Of a stretch of DNA of 64,000 nt, positions 8,044 to 16,152 are shown one piece after another. Position numbers and translations under genes: made by a program. The stretch covers positions 124,001 to 188,000 of the forward strand of contig NZ_BSTL01000017.1 of the NCBI RefSeq assembly GCF_030269485.1, read 5' to 3'. Position 1 is the first letter of the stretch, and each line of letters opens with the position of its first letter. The stretch is from Actinoplanes sp. NBRC 103695. GTDB lineage: Bacteria > Actinomycetota > Actinomycetes > Mycobacteriales > Micromonosporaceae. Under the pieces are notes generated by a model that made no database searches, was not told the origin of the DNA, and worked only from the letters and a program-made list of their open reading frames with translations.

Positions 8044-8718
8044 TCATCGTGGCCTCGGTGTGACCAGGCCGGTCTCGTACGCGGCGATCACCAGCTGCGC
8101 CCTGTCCCGGGCGCCCAGCTTGCTCAGCAACCGCCCGACATGAATCTTCACCGTTCCTTCCACGATGTGCAGGCGGTCCGCGATGTCTTCGTTCGGCAGG
8201 CCGAGCCCGATGAGGTGGAGGACCTCCCGTTCGCGCGGGGTGATCGCCCCCAACCCTTCGGACGCGGTGAAGGCGGGCTGGACCTGCTTGGCGAACGTGG
8301 CGATCAGTCGCCGGGTGACCCGTGGCGCGAGCAGCGCGTCACCGGCCGCGACCAGCCGGATGCCGTTGAGCAGGTCGGCTGCCCTGCCGTCCTTGACCAG
8401 GAAACCGCTGGCGCCGGCTCTGAGCGCGGCATAGACATAGTCGTCCAGGTCGAATGTCGTCAGGATGAGCACTCGGACAGAGGCCGTCTCCGGCGCCGCG
8501 CAGATCAGCCGGGTCGCCTCGATGCCATCCATCTCGGGCATCCGAACGTCCATCAGCACAACCTGCGGACGGCGCCGTCCGGCAAGGGCGACCGCCTCGG
8601 CGCCGGTGCGCGCCTCACCCACGGGAACGAAGCCGGGGGTCACCTCCAGCAGTGCTCGGAAGCTCTCCCTCATCAGATCGTCGTCATCGGCGAGAAGCAC
8701 TGTGACGTCCCCCGTCAT
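8044..8718 (-). CDS. NarL/LuxR-type response regulator
   Basis: A 224-residue response regulator paired with the kinase upstream (ATGA overlap at 8718-8715). The receiver has LLADDDD at the N-terminus, phosphoacceptor Asp in VVLMDVRMPEMDG and Lys in FLVKDG. The C-terminal LuxR-type helix-turn-helix is ITPREREVLHLIGLGLPNEDIADRL. It is paralogous to the regulator at 3385. The two downstream dyads (9955-9995) match the same consensus as those of the other module, so the DNA-reading helices may share targets. Confidence 0.92.
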   Translation of the reverse strand: MTGDVTVLLADDDDLMRESFRALLEVTPGFVPVGEARTGAEAVALAGRRRPQVVLMDVRMPEMDGIEATRLICAAPETASVRVLILTTFDLDDYVYAALRAGASGFLVKDGRAADLLNGIRLVAAGDALLAPRVTRRLIATFAKQVQPAFTASEGLGAITPREREVLHLIGLGLPNEDIADRLHIVEGTVKIHVGRLLSKLGARDRAQLVIAAYETGLVTPRPR

Positions 8719-9920
8719 GGAATCTCCTCGGCCACGGCGTAGTCGAAGTCGGCGACCACCTGGAAGCCGCCCTCAGGACGTGGTCCTGCGGTCAGCGTGC
8801 CGCCGTACATCGCCACCCGCTCGCGCATGCCGATGTGGCCCTGTCCCCGGCTTGTCGGCCGCCTGCCGGATGGCCTCTGTGGCCGACCGTCATTGATGAT
8901 CTCGACGCGGACTCTGCCCTCCCGCGCCCTGACGGTGACCTCGCACCTGCCAGCGTCCGCATGCTTCAACACGTTGGTGAGTGACTCCTGAACGATGCGG
9001 TAGGTGGTGAGCTCGACCGTCGGCGGCAAGTCATCGACACCATCCAGGGTGAGCTCCACACGGTGCCCGGCTGACCTGAGCGGCTCGGCGAGCTCGGACA
9101 GGCCTGCGACGCCCGGGGGAGGAGCGAGTGCGGCGGCCGGGTCGTCGTCGGTCCGTAGGATGCCGAGCACCCGGCGAACCTCGGTGACGGCGGAACGGCT
9201 CGTCTCCTCGATCATCAGAAGGGCCGACTGCCTCTCGGACGGTCGCTCCGCACCGATCTGGTTGGCGATCGTCGCCTTCGCCGCGATCAGGCTCAAGCTG
9301 TGCCCGACGATGTCGTGGAGCTCGCGGGCGATCCGCAGCCGCTCGGCGGCCACCGCCTCCTCGGCGAGCCGCCGGGCGAGGTCGGCGTGGACCGATCGGC
9401 GCCAGCGAATGGTCCAGCCGAGCACCCAGGTCGCGGTCAGCATCACGAGGATCGAGCCGGTCTCCACCTGCCACCACAGCGGGGCCTCGCTTGCCGGGGC
9501 ATCGGCCGGATCGATGCCGGCACGAGCATAGAGCAGCGGGACAGTGGTCGCCGGCGGGATGAAAGTGCCGATCAAGGCGAGCGCGACGCTGCCCCGGCCC
9601 GCCGCGATGACCCCGGTGTAGAGAGCGAAGGCGACAGGCAGCCACGTCACCCAGATGACGCCGGCTCCGACGACGCCCGACACGGTCGCGACGGCAGCGG
9701 TCACGACCACCCAAACCAGCACCGGCAGCGGCCACCGCCGTCGGAAGGCGATCGGCAGGCCCACCGCGATCCCCGCCAGCCAGGCCACCCACGGGGGGCC
9801 GTCGAACCGAGGACCGGGCGGGTCGAGCGTGGCGCTGACCGCCAGCCAGGCCAGCACGGCGGCGGCGGTGGTGTCCACCACCACGCGTCGCGCCTCCGCC
9901 GTGGACGGTCTGTTTCGCAT
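8715..9920 (-). CDS. NarL-family sensor histidine kinase
   Basis: A 401-residue membrane kinase. The N-terminal half has about five hydrophobic segments (for example TTAAAVLAWLAVSATL and ILVMLTATWVLGWTI) in the DUF7134-like arrangement common to actinobacterial NarL kinases. A linker then leads to the HisKA_3 box LRIARELHDIVGHSLSLIAAK, and the HATPase region ends in GRGQGHIGMRERVAMYGG. The start at 9920 (MRNRPS) is divergent from an ABC ATPase, with paired dyads in the 110-base gap. It probably senses an envelope-active compound exported by that transporter. Confidence 0.9.
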   Translation of the reverse strand: MRNRPSTAEARRVVVDTTAAAVLAWLAVSATLDPPGPRFDGPPWVAWLAGIAVGLPIAFRRRWPLPVLVWVVVTAAVATVSGVVGAGVIWVTWLPVAFALYTGVIAAGRGSVALALIGTFIPPATTVPLLYARAGIDPADAPASEAPLWWQVETGSILVMLTATWVLGWTIRWRRSVHADLARRLAEEAVAAERLRIARELHDIVGHSLSLIAAKATIANQIGAERPSERQSALLMIEETSRSAVTEVRRVLGILRTDDDPAAALAPPPGVAGLSELAEPLRSAGHRVELTLDGVDDLPPTVELTTYRIVQESLTNVLKHADAGRCEVTVRAREGRVRVEIINDGRPQRPSGRRPTSRGQGHIGMRERVAMYGGTLTAGPRPEGGFQVVADFDYAVAEEIP

Positions 9921-9954
9921 GCCGCAACGCTATCGGCGGGGCGTCCGGGGCGCG

Positions 9955-9995
9955 TCTGACCGTGGTCATACTTCAAAGATCTGACCGTGGTCAGA
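9955..9995. promoter_or_regulatory. paired dyad operators between kinase and ABC genes
   Basis: TCTGACCGTGGTCA occurs at 9955-9968 and 9980-9993, 25 bases apart. The second copy extends to TCTGACCGTGGTCAGA, a palindrome with 7-bp arms. The intervening CTTCAAAGAT is AT-rich for this genome and may include promoter elements. The pattern matches TCNGACC-N2-GGTCNGA of 2486-2531 upstream of the paralogous module. Confidence 0.72.
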
Positions 9996-10030
9996 CGCGC
10001 GGACACCCGCTGCCCGGCCACCATTTCCCC

Positions 10031-10951
10031 ATGATTGAGGTGCGGGAGCTCACGAAGCGATATGGACCCACGTCGGCCGTCGACGGTTTGTCGTTCGAGG
10101 TCCGGCCCGGGGCGGTGACCGGCTTCCTCGGCCCGAACGGCGCAGGTAAGTCGACCACCCTGCGCATCCTCCTCGGCCTGCAGCGTCCCACCTCCGGTGA
10201 GGCGCTCATCGGGGGCTTGCGATATGACCAGATCTGCCGTCCGCTGCGTCGGGTGGGCGCCGTGCTCGACGCCGGCGCCGCCCACCCGGGCCGCACCGCC
10301 TTCACTCATCTGGCCGGTCTCGCCCGGAGCAACGGCATCGCCGGCGACCGGGTGACGACGGTGCTCGAGGAGGTCGGCCTGGCGAGCGTGGCCCACCAGC
10401 GGGTGGGCAGGTTCTCGCTCGGGATGCGCCAGCGGCTCGGTATCGCCGCCGCCCTGCTCGGCGATCCGGCCGTGATCGTGCTCGACGAGCCGGTCAACGG
10501 GCTGGACGCGGCCGGCATCCGGTGGATCCGTTCCACCCTGCGCGCGCTCGCCGCCGAGGGCCGCACGGTGCTGCTCTCCAGTCACCTCATGAGCGAGATG
10601 GCGGTCACCGCCGACCACGTGCTGATCATCGGCAGGGGACGGCTGGTCGAGGAGACCTCGGTTGCCGAGTTGCGTTCCCGATTCGAGCGCGACGTGCTTG
10701 TCCGTTCCCCGCGTGCCCCCGAGCTTTCACATGTTCTGACCGGCCTCGGCGCGACAGTCACCGTGACCGGCGACGGCGACCTGGTCGTGGCCGGGGCGGG
10801 CGCGCCGGCCGTCGGCGAGGCGGCCGCGGCGGCATCGATTCCCCTGCACGGGCTGACGGCGCGGAGTGCCACCCTGGAGGACGTCTATCTGCGGATGACC
10901 GAAGAGGCAGCCGACTTCCAGGCCGCGCCGGAGAGGCCGGCACGATCATGA
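10031..10951 (+). CDS. ABC transporter ATP-binding protein
   Basis: A 306-residue ATPase subunit of a drug- or bacteriocin-type exporter. Walker A is GPNGAGKS, the signature region is FSLGMRQRLGIA, Walker B is VIVLDEPVNGLDA, and the H-loop is LLSSHLMSEM. The C-terminal extension (about residues 220-306) carries the YLRMTEEAADF tail typical of the BcrA/DrrA group; the paralogue at 1744 lacks it. The start MIEVRELTKRYG at 10031 fits the family N-terminus. Its stop overlaps the permease start by four bases (ATGA). Confidence 0.93.
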   Translation: MIEVRELTKRYGPTSAVDGLSFEVRPGAVTGFLGPNGAGKSTTLRILLGLQRPTSGEALIGGLRYDQICRPLRRVGAVLDAGAAHPGRTAFTHLAGLARSNGIAGDRVTTVLEEVGLASVAHQRVGRFSLGMRQRLGIAAALLGDPAVIVLDEPVNGLDAAGIRWIRSTLRALAAEGRTVLLSSHLMSEMAVTADHVLIIGRGRLVEETSVAELRSRFERDVLVRSPRAPELSHVLTGLGATVTVTGDGDLVVAGAGAPAVGEAAAAASIPLHGLTARSATLEDVYLRMTEEAADFQAAPERPARS

Positions 10952-11727
10952 GCACACTCCAGGACACTGTCGCCGCGGAGTGGATCAAGATCAGGAGCCT
11001 GAGGTCGACGTCCGCCTTTCTGGCGGGAGGCGTCGTCGCGATGCTGCTGGGTGGGCTGATCCTGTTCCTGCTGGTGCAGTCGTACGATGCGGCCTCGGCG
11101 GCGGACCGCTTGAACTACGAGACGGCCGATCCGACCGTGGTGACCATGCCGTTCGTGGCGTTCTTCGTCGGGGCGATCGGAGCCATGTCGGTCACCAGCG
11201 AGTTCACCACCGGCTCGATCGGGGCCGCGCTGCTGGCCGTGCCACGGCGCCGAGTGCTGCTGGGCGCCAAGGCTGCGGTGGCCGCGCTGGTGGGCGGTGC
11301 GGCCGGGGCGGGTTTCTCGCTGATGGCGTTCGCCGACGCCCGGCTGATGCTCGGCAACCGTCCGGCACCGCTGAATCCGTGGCCGCGGTGGACGGACGCG
11401 GTGCCGACCGTGCTGGCCGCGGCCGTCGTCGTGCTGGTCACCTGCGTGGTCGGCCTGGGTCTGGGCGCCGTCATGCGGTCGACCGCCGCGACATTGACCA
11501 CGCTGGGTGGGCTGGTCCTGGTCGCGCCGATCTTCGCGCACTTCCTGCCCACCACGTGGCAGTTGCGGTTCGGCTCGATCCTGTTGCCGAACCTGGCGCC
11601 TCAGCTGGCCGGCGGCGATCATCCGTGGTTGCTGTCGCAGGGCGGAGCAGTGGCCGCGGCGGCGGCCTATGTGGTGCTGGCGCTCGGAGCCGGGGCGGTC
11701 AGCTTCGGCCGCCGGGATATCTCGTGA
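10948..11727 (+). CDS. ABC-2 type permease
   Basis: A 259-residue membrane partner of the ATPase upstream, translationally coupled to it. It begins EWIKIRSLRSTSAFL, the cytoplasmic amphipathic lead-in of ABC-2 permeases. Six hydrophobic stretches include MPFVAFFVGAIGAMSVTSEF and TVLAAAVVVLVTCVVGLGLG. The TSEFTTGSIGAALLAVPRR loop matches the equivalent region of the permease at 1013. Only one permease is present here against two in the paralogous module, so this exporter is presumably a homodimer. Confidence 0.9.
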   Translation: MSTLQDTVAAEWIKIRSLRSTSAFLAGGVVAMLLGGLILFLLVQSYDAASAADRLNYETADPTVVTMPFVAFFVGAIGAMSVTSEFTTGSIGAALLAVPRRRVLLGAKAAVAALVGGAAGAGFSLMAFADARLMLGNRPAPLNPWPRWTDAVPTVLAAAVVVLVTCVVGLGLGAVMRSTAATLTTLGGLVLVAPIFAHFLPTTWQLRFGSILLPNLAPQLAGGDHPWLLSQGGAVAAAAAYVVLALGAGAVSFGRRDIS

Positions 11728-11728
11728 C

Positions 11729-11881
11729 GTGGGTGCCGGTGGCGGTGCCGGTGGCGGCGCCGATGGCGGTGGCGGTGCCGGTGGCGGTGCCGATGGCGGT
11801 GGCGGTGCCGATGGCGGTGGCGGTGCCGATGGCGGTGCCGGTGCCGATGGCGGTGCCGGTGGCGGTGGCGGTGGCGGCCGT
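11729..11881 (+). repeat. GGTGCCGATGGCG-type low-complexity tract
   Basis: About 150 bases consist almost only of GGTGCC, GGTGGC and GATGGC hexamers. Read in the frame of the following gene they give a Gly/Ala/Asp-rich run (GAGGGADGGGG repeats) that is open from a GTG at 11729, two bases after the permease stop. It is either an unusual N-terminal extension of the VTT-domain protein or an unstable, slippage-prone spacer; I favour the spacer. Confidence 0.75.
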
Positions 11882-11935
11882 CCATGGCACCATGGTCAAT
11901 CCGAGCGCGGGAGGCAGCGCCGGGGAGGCGGGGAC

Positions 11936-12610
11936 GTGGTGATCGGTGACGAGCAGGCGGCCGTGAGCACGGTGCCGGAGGACGGGCGGCGGCGCTTTCT
12001 CACCGTGATGGCCGTGGTCACGGTGATCTCTCTGGTCGGGTTCGGCATCGTCGAGTGGATCGACCCGCCGTTCCTGAGCGAGGAGGTCTGGACCAGCGGT
12101 GACGCGGCGCCCTGGGTGGCCGTGGTGGGCTTCGTTCTGCTGCTCGCGGACGTGATTCTGCCGGTGCCGTCCAGTGTGGTCATGATGTTCCTGGGTGGCG
12201 TGGTCGGGTTTCCGGCCGGCGCCGCGCTGTCCTGGCTGGCCACGACGGCGTCCGGGCTGCTGGCCTTCGGGATCGGGCGGCGGATCGGGCGGCGGGCGCG
12301 GCCACCCGAGGGACTCGAACGACGGCTCCGGTCGCACGGTGTGCTGGTCGTCGCGGTCACCCGTCCGGTGCCGGTGCTGGCCGAGACCACTGCCGTGGCG
12401 GCGGGCATGGTGCCGGCCATGACCTGGCAGCGCATGGCGATCGGCACGGTGGCGGGCACGGCGCCGCCGGCGGTGATCTTCGCGGCGGCGGGGGCGTTCG
12501 CGCACGGGACGAGCGGGGTGCTGCTGATCGCCGTGTGCCTGCTGATCGACATCGCGGTCTGGTATGCCGAGCGGGTCCACCGCCGCCGTCGCGCCGCCCG
12601 CGTGGGGTAA
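11936..12610 (+). CDS. DedA/VTT-domain membrane protein
   Basis: A 224-residue polytopic membrane protein of the SNARE-associated (VTT/DedA) family, some members of which are linked to lipid flipping and membrane potential. Helices include FLTVMAVVTVISLVGFGIV and WVAVVGFVLLLADVILPVPSSVVMMF; the V-P-S-S motif followed by GGVVGFPAGAALSWLAT fits the re-entrant core. I use the GTG at 11936, preceded by GGGGAGG; a GTG at 11729 would add a 69-residue Gly-rich leader. It lies downstream of the ABC permease but is separated by the low-complexity tract. Confidence 0.75.
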   Translation: MVIGDEQAAVSTVPEDGRRRFLTVMAVVTVISLVGFGIVEWIDPPFLSEEVWTSGDAAPWVAVVGFVLLLADVILPVPSSVVMMFLGGVVGFPAGAALSWLATTASGLLAFGIGRRIGRRARPPEGLERRLRSHGVLVVAVTRPVPVLAETTAVAAGMVPAMTWQRMAIGTVAGTAPPAVIFAAAGAFAHGTSGVLLIAVCLLIDIAVWYAERVHRRRRAARVG

Positions 12611-12629
12611 CTCTCGCGGCGCGGCGACG

Positions 12630-13289
12630 TCAGCTCATTACCGTCACCGCGGTCGCCACGAGGCCTTGGGCCACCAGGAAACGGCCGGTCAGCTCGGCCA
12701 GCGGCGGCCCCTCGTCGGTGCGGGCGCCGTCGATCAGGATCTTGGCCTGGAAGGTGCCGGCGGCGGGGTCGAAGCGGAGTTCGGCGTCCTCGAAGCCTAG
12801 CCAGCGGCCGGTCAGCGGGAACCACGCCTTGTAGACGGACTCCTTCGCGCTGAACAGCACCCGGTCCCAGTGGACCGACGGGTTCTCGTTCGACAGGTCG
12901 TCCAGCATCGCCAGTTCGTCGCCGGTCGTCACCGCTTCAGGGACGTCGGGCGGGAGTGGGCCGTGGGGCTCGGCGTCGATGCCCAGCGAAGCGAGTTCGG
13001 AGGCCGGCGCCACCGCTGCCGCCCGGTAGCCGGTGCAGTGCGTGATGCTGCCCACTACGCCGGCCGGCCACTGGGGGGCGCCGCGGGTGCCGCGGGGGAT
13101 GGGCGCGGGGGCGTACCCGAAGGTGGCCAGCGCCTCCCGGGCACAGCGCCGGGCCGTCACGACCTCGCGGCGGCGGCTCTCCACCGCCCTCGCCACCAGC
13201 TCCTCCTCGCCGGGGAACACCTGCTCGCCGGGCAGGTCGGCGTGGGCCTCCACCACCGCCACGGCCGGTGGCAGCAACCGCTCGATCAT
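12630..13289 (-). CDS. 4'-phosphopantetheinyl transferase, EntD/Sfp type
   Basis: A 219-residue transferase that moves phosphopantetheine from CoA to a serine of carrier proteins. Motifs visible are GSITHC (P1), LGIDAEPHG (P2, Mg-binding Asp-x-Glu) and LFSAKESVYKAWF (P3, W/F-x-x-KES-x-x-K). The residues RGTRGAPQWPAGVVGS match the EntD-like subfamily. Its start overlaps the metallophosphoesterase stop (ATGA at 13289), an arrangement seen in many actinobacteria. In this window it is the only visible enzyme able to activate the discrete acyl carrier protein at 22906. Confidence 0.93.
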   Translation of the reverse strand: MIERLLPPAVAVVEAHADLPGEQVFPGEEELVARAVESRRREVVTARRCAREALATFGYAPAPIPRGTRGAPQWPAGVVGSITHCTGYRAAAVAPASELASLGIDAEPHGPLPPDVPEAVTTGDELAMLDDLSNENPSVHWDRVLFSAKESVYKAWFPLTGRWLGFEDAELRFDPAAGTFQAKILIDGARTDEGPPLAELTGRFLVAQGLVATAVTVMS

Positions 13290-14119
13290 GCGGCCGCCCC
13301 GAGGATGTGGCGCAGCGGGGACGGCTCGGTGTTCCGCTTGCCCCACTCGCGGGGGTAGCCCAGGGACACCTCCTCGAAGCGCACGCCGTCGTACGTGGTG
13401 GTGCGGGGGATGTGCAGGTGGCCGTAGACCGCGACCGTCGCCCGGTGGCGGAGATGCCACTCGGCCGTGCGGTCGGTGCCGCACCACTGGGCGAACTCCG
13501 GGTACCACAGGACGTCGGTCGGCTCGCGGCGCAGCGGCCAGTGGCTGACCAGCACCGTCGGCAGTGCGGGGTCGATGGCGGCCAGGCGGCGCTCGGTCTC
13601 GGCGAGGCGCGACCAGCACCAGGACTCCCGGTCGGGGTGCGGATCGGGGTGCAGCAGCGCCTCGTCGGTGCACACCACGCCGGTGTCGTACGCCCGCCGC
13701 AACGACTCCGCCTTGGAGTGTGTGCCGGGCGCCCGCCACGAATAGTCGTACAGCAGGAACAAGGGCACGACCGTGACCGGACCGCCCTCGCCGCGCCAGA
13801 CCGCGAAATCGTCCTCGGGGGTGAGGACGTCGATGTCGCGGCACCTGCGGACCAGCTCGCGGTAGCGCTCCTCGCCGCGCAGCGTGACCGGGTCGGACGG
13901 GTGCGTCCACAGCTCGTGATTGCCGGGCGCCCAGATCACCCGCGCGAAGCGTTCCCGCAGCGCACCGAGGGTCTTGACGATATCGGCAAGGATCTCGCCG
14001 ACGTCGCCTGCCACGAGCAGCCAGTCGTCGTCCGACCGCGGGCGCAGGCCGTCGACGATGCGCCTGTTCTCCGCGTACGAGATGTGCAGATCGCTGACCG
14101 CGAGAAGCGCACCTGGCAT
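13286..14119 (-). CDS. calcineurin-like metallophosphoesterase
   Basis: A 277-residue soluble phosphoesterase. All blocks of the fold are present: SDLHISY, AGDVGE, GNHELW, VSHWP and YGHLHIPR, giving the two-metal centre. There is no signal peptide or transmembrane helix, so it acts in the cytoplasm. It is cotranscribed with the phosphopantetheinyl transferase. The pairing suggests a link to CoA or carrier-protein turnover (an acyl-carrier phosphodiesterase-like role is conceivable), but the substrate cannot be read from sequence. Confidence 0.88.
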   Translation of the reverse strand: MPGALLAVSDLHISYAENRRIVDGLRPRSDDDWLLVAGDVGEILADIVKTLGALRERFARVIWAPGNHELWTHPSDPVTLRGEERYRELVRRCRDIDVLTPEDDFAVWRGEGGPVTVVPLFLLYDYSWRAPGTHSKAESLRRAYDTGVVCTDEALLHPDPHPDRESWCWSRLAETERRLAAIDPALPTVLVSHWPLRREPTDVLWYPEFAQWCGTDRTAEWHLRHRATVAVYGHLHIPRTTTYDGVRFEEVSLGYPREWGKRNTEPSPLRHILGAAA

Positions 14120-14136
14120 GACCCGAGTCTGCCATC

Positions 14137-14568
14137 ATGCTGCCCATGGACTTCGGGCAGGCCGACGTGCCGGTGGCCTGCGACACCTGCGCGGAGGGGC
14201 ACACGGGCGTCGTCTACGAGACGATCATCGGTGGCCGGCTGCAGTGGGTGCTGGACTACGAGTGCGAGGGCAGCCCGATCGAGGCCTTCGGATGGGACCG
14301 GTCGCCGGACGAGTACCGGCAGGCGATCCTCGACCAGAGCGGCACCTTCCGGCTGGACGTCCCCGATGCCGGCGGTTCGCGGGTGGCCGTGCTCAAGGCC
14401 CTGCGCGACGGGGGTGTGGCCTGGGTAGACGTCGCCGGAGGACTGGATGCGCTGCTGGACGAGGGCATCGTCGGCACGTGCGCGGAGCTGAGCCTGCTCG
14501 CCACCCGGCTGGAGTCGGCGGGCGCGACCGTCGCGGTGGTCAGGCGGGCGGACGCAGCCGGCGGGTGA
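14137..14568 (+). CDS. hypothetical protein
   Basis: A 143-residue protein I do not recognise. It starts at 14137 or at the in-frame ATG 14146 and is divergent from the phosphoesterase (18-base gap). A Cys pair (ACDTC) near the N-terminus is followed by GHTGVVYETIIGG, and the rest alternates beta-like and helical stretches (ALLDEGIVGTCAELSLLATRLESAGATVAVV), which resembles a small alpha/beta fold with a C-terminal ClpS/L7-like half. Its last 29 bases overlap the 3' end of a pseudogene on the other strand. Composition is normal for the window. Confidence 0.65.
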   Translation: MLPMDFGQADVPVACDTCAEGHTGVVYETIIGGRLQWVLDYECEGSPIEAFGWDRSPDEYRQAILDQSGTFRLDVPDAGGSRVAVLKALRDGGVAWVDVAGGLDALLDEGIVGTCAELSLLATRLESAGATVAVVRRADAAGG

Positions 14569-14838
14569 GGACCTCGCCCGTCGTGGTGCGGGGGAGCGCG
14601 GGGAGGAAGAACACATCCCGGGGTACGCAGAACCGGGCGCGACGTTCCCGCAGGTCGGGGAGCAGGTCCTCGACCTGGGCCGGAAAGACGTTCTCGCCGC
14701 CGGAGACGATCATGTCGTCGGCCCGGCCGTCGACGAGGACCCGGCCGACGTCGTCGATGTGCCGAGGTCCAGCGCCGCAACGCGTTGAGCTGCCGCCCCA
14801 TCCGCACCGGGTCGCCGGGGGTCAGGAGCCCCGGCTCA
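14540..14838 (-). pseudogene. deletion scar of an acyl-CoA synthetase
   Basis: The minus strand retains two ends of an AMP-forming acyl-CoA synthetase. Bases 14767-14540 encode DDVGRVLVDGRADDMIVSGG, ENVFPAQVED and then ARFCVPRDVFFLPALPRT up to a stop. About 40 residues are missing between VED and ARF, and the motif holding the catalytic lysine, usually TGKVL, reads TGEVL. Immediately upstream (14836-14768), in a different frame, GLLTPGDPVRMGRQLNALRRW resembles the family N-terminus. The central several hundred residues are gone. A short direct repeat at 14813-14875 marks the 5' edge. It lies next to lipid genes, consistent with loss of a former pathway member. Confidence 0.8.
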
Positions 14839-14896
14839 CCATGGCACGCCGGGGGTCAGGAGCCCTGGCGTGCCCTGGTGCGCAGGATGAAGACCA

Positions 14897-16108
14897 TCAG
14901 CGGATGTGGACGCCGGAGATGGCTCGGGAGATGACCAGGCGCTGGATCTCGGACGTGCCCTCGAAGATCGTGTAGATCTTCGCGTCGCGGTACATGCGTT
15001 CCACCGGATGGTCGCGGACGTAGCCGGCGCCGCCGAGGATCTGGACCGCCTTCTCGGTGACGGTCACGCCGACCTCGCCGGCCTTGAGCTTCGACATCGA
15101 GCCCTCGGCGGCCGTGAACTGCTGGTTGTTGATGCCCATCCAGGCGGCCCGCCAGACGAGGAGGCGGGCGGCGTCGATCTCGGTGCGCATGTCGGCCAGC
15201 GCGAAGGCGATCGCCTGGTTCTCGATGATGGCGCGGCCGAACTGGACGCGGTTCTTGGCGTAGTCCAGGGCGTACTCGTAGGCGGCCCGGGCGATGCCGA
15301 GCGCCTGCGCGCCGACCGCCGGGCGGGACAGCTCGAAGGTGCGCATCGCGGCCTGGCTGGTGGCTCGCTTGCCCTCGCGGACGCGGGCCAGCCGCTCGTC
15401 GAGCGCCTCCTTGCCGCCGAGCAGGCAGCTGCCGGGCACCCGGACCGAGTCCAGGAACACGTCCGCGGTGTGTGAGGCGCGCAGGCCGAGTTTCTTGAGC
15501 TTCCGGCTGCCCTCCAGTCCGGGCGTGCCGGGCGGGATGACGAACGCCGCCTGGCCGCGGGAGCCCAGGGTCGGGTCGATCGACGCGGTCACCACGTGCA
15601 CGTTGGCGATGCCTCCGTTGGTGGCGTACGCCTTCTGCCCGGTGATCGTCCACTCGTCCTTGGCCTCGTCGTACACGGCCCGGGTGCGCATCGCGCCGAC
15701 GTCGGACCCGGCCTCGGGCTCGGTCGTGCAGAAGGCGCCCACCTTGGGGTCGTCGGCGTCGCCGAAGCACTGCGGCACCCACTCGGCGAGCTGGTCGGGT
15801 GTGCCGGAGCCGTAGATCGCGGCGACCGCGAGCGACGTGCCGGAGATGGCCATGCCGATGCCGCCGTCGCCCCAGAACAGTTCCTCGTTGGCCAGGGGCA
15901 GCGACAGCCCGGAGTGGTCCGACCAGGCGTTGGCCAGGAATTCGAACCCGTACAGCCCGATCTTGGCCGCCTCCTGGAGGATCGGCCACGGCGTCTCCTC
16001 GCGCTCGTCCCACTCGGCGGCCGCGGGGCGGATGACGCCCTCGGCGAAGCCGTGCACCCAGTCGCGCAGCTCGATCTGGTCCTCGTCGAGCCCCAGCCAG
16101 AACTCCAT
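14897..16108 (-). CDS. acyl-CoA dehydrogenase
   Basis: A 403-residue flavoprotein that oxidises acyl-CoA to the trans-2-enoyl form. It has the FAD/substrate signature FCTTEPEAGSDVGAMRTRA, the middle beta-domain WTITGQKAYATNGGIA, the helical domain KNRVQFGRAIIENQAIAF and the C-terminal YTIFEGTSEIQRLVISR, whose Glu is the expected catalytic base. Start is MEFWLGLDEDQ at 16108 with AAGGGGTA upstream. It is last in a minus-strand run with MaoC hydratase and FabG4-like reductase, 45 bases behind the hydratase, so with the divergent thiolase it completes a beta-oxidation-like set. Confidence 0.93.
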   Translation of the reverse strand: MEFWLGLDEDQIELRDWVHGFAEGVIRPAAAEWDEREETPWPILQEAAKIGLYGFEFLANAWSDHSGLSLPLANEELFWGDGGIGMAISGTSLAVAAIYGSGTPDQLAEWVPQCFGDADDPKVGAFCTTEPEAGSDVGAMRTRAVYDEAKDEWTITGQKAYATNGGIANVHVVTASIDPTLGSRGQAAFVIPPGTPGLEGSRKLKKLGLRASHTADVFLDSVRVPGSCLLGGKEALDERLARVREGKRATSQAAMRTFELSRPAVGAQALGIARAAYEYALDYAKNRVQFGRAIIENQAIAFALADMRTEIDAARLLVWRAAWMGINNQQFTAAEGSMSKLKAGEVGVTVTEKAVQILGGAGYVRDHPVERMYRDAKIYTIFEGTSEIQRLVISRAISGVHIR

Positions 16109-16152
16109 GGGGAGATACCCCTTACTCGCGTTAACAGTTACCGCAGGTAACA

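Noticed and set aside
11667..11885. Minus-strand frame of (His-Arg)n repeats
   Set aside because: It is only the complement reading of the GGTGCC/GATGGC hexamer tract, with no ribosome site.
12630..14204. Single 524-codon minus-strand frame spanning two genes
   Set aside because: The phosphopantetheinyl transferase begins at 13289 with family motifs, and the region upstream in that frame is antiparallel to nothing useful: the phosphoesterase is read in another frame with complete metal motifs.
15057..15263. Various short plus-strand frames over the acyl-CoA dehydrogenase
   Set aside because: No ribosome sites or motifs, and they overlap a well-supported enzyme gene.
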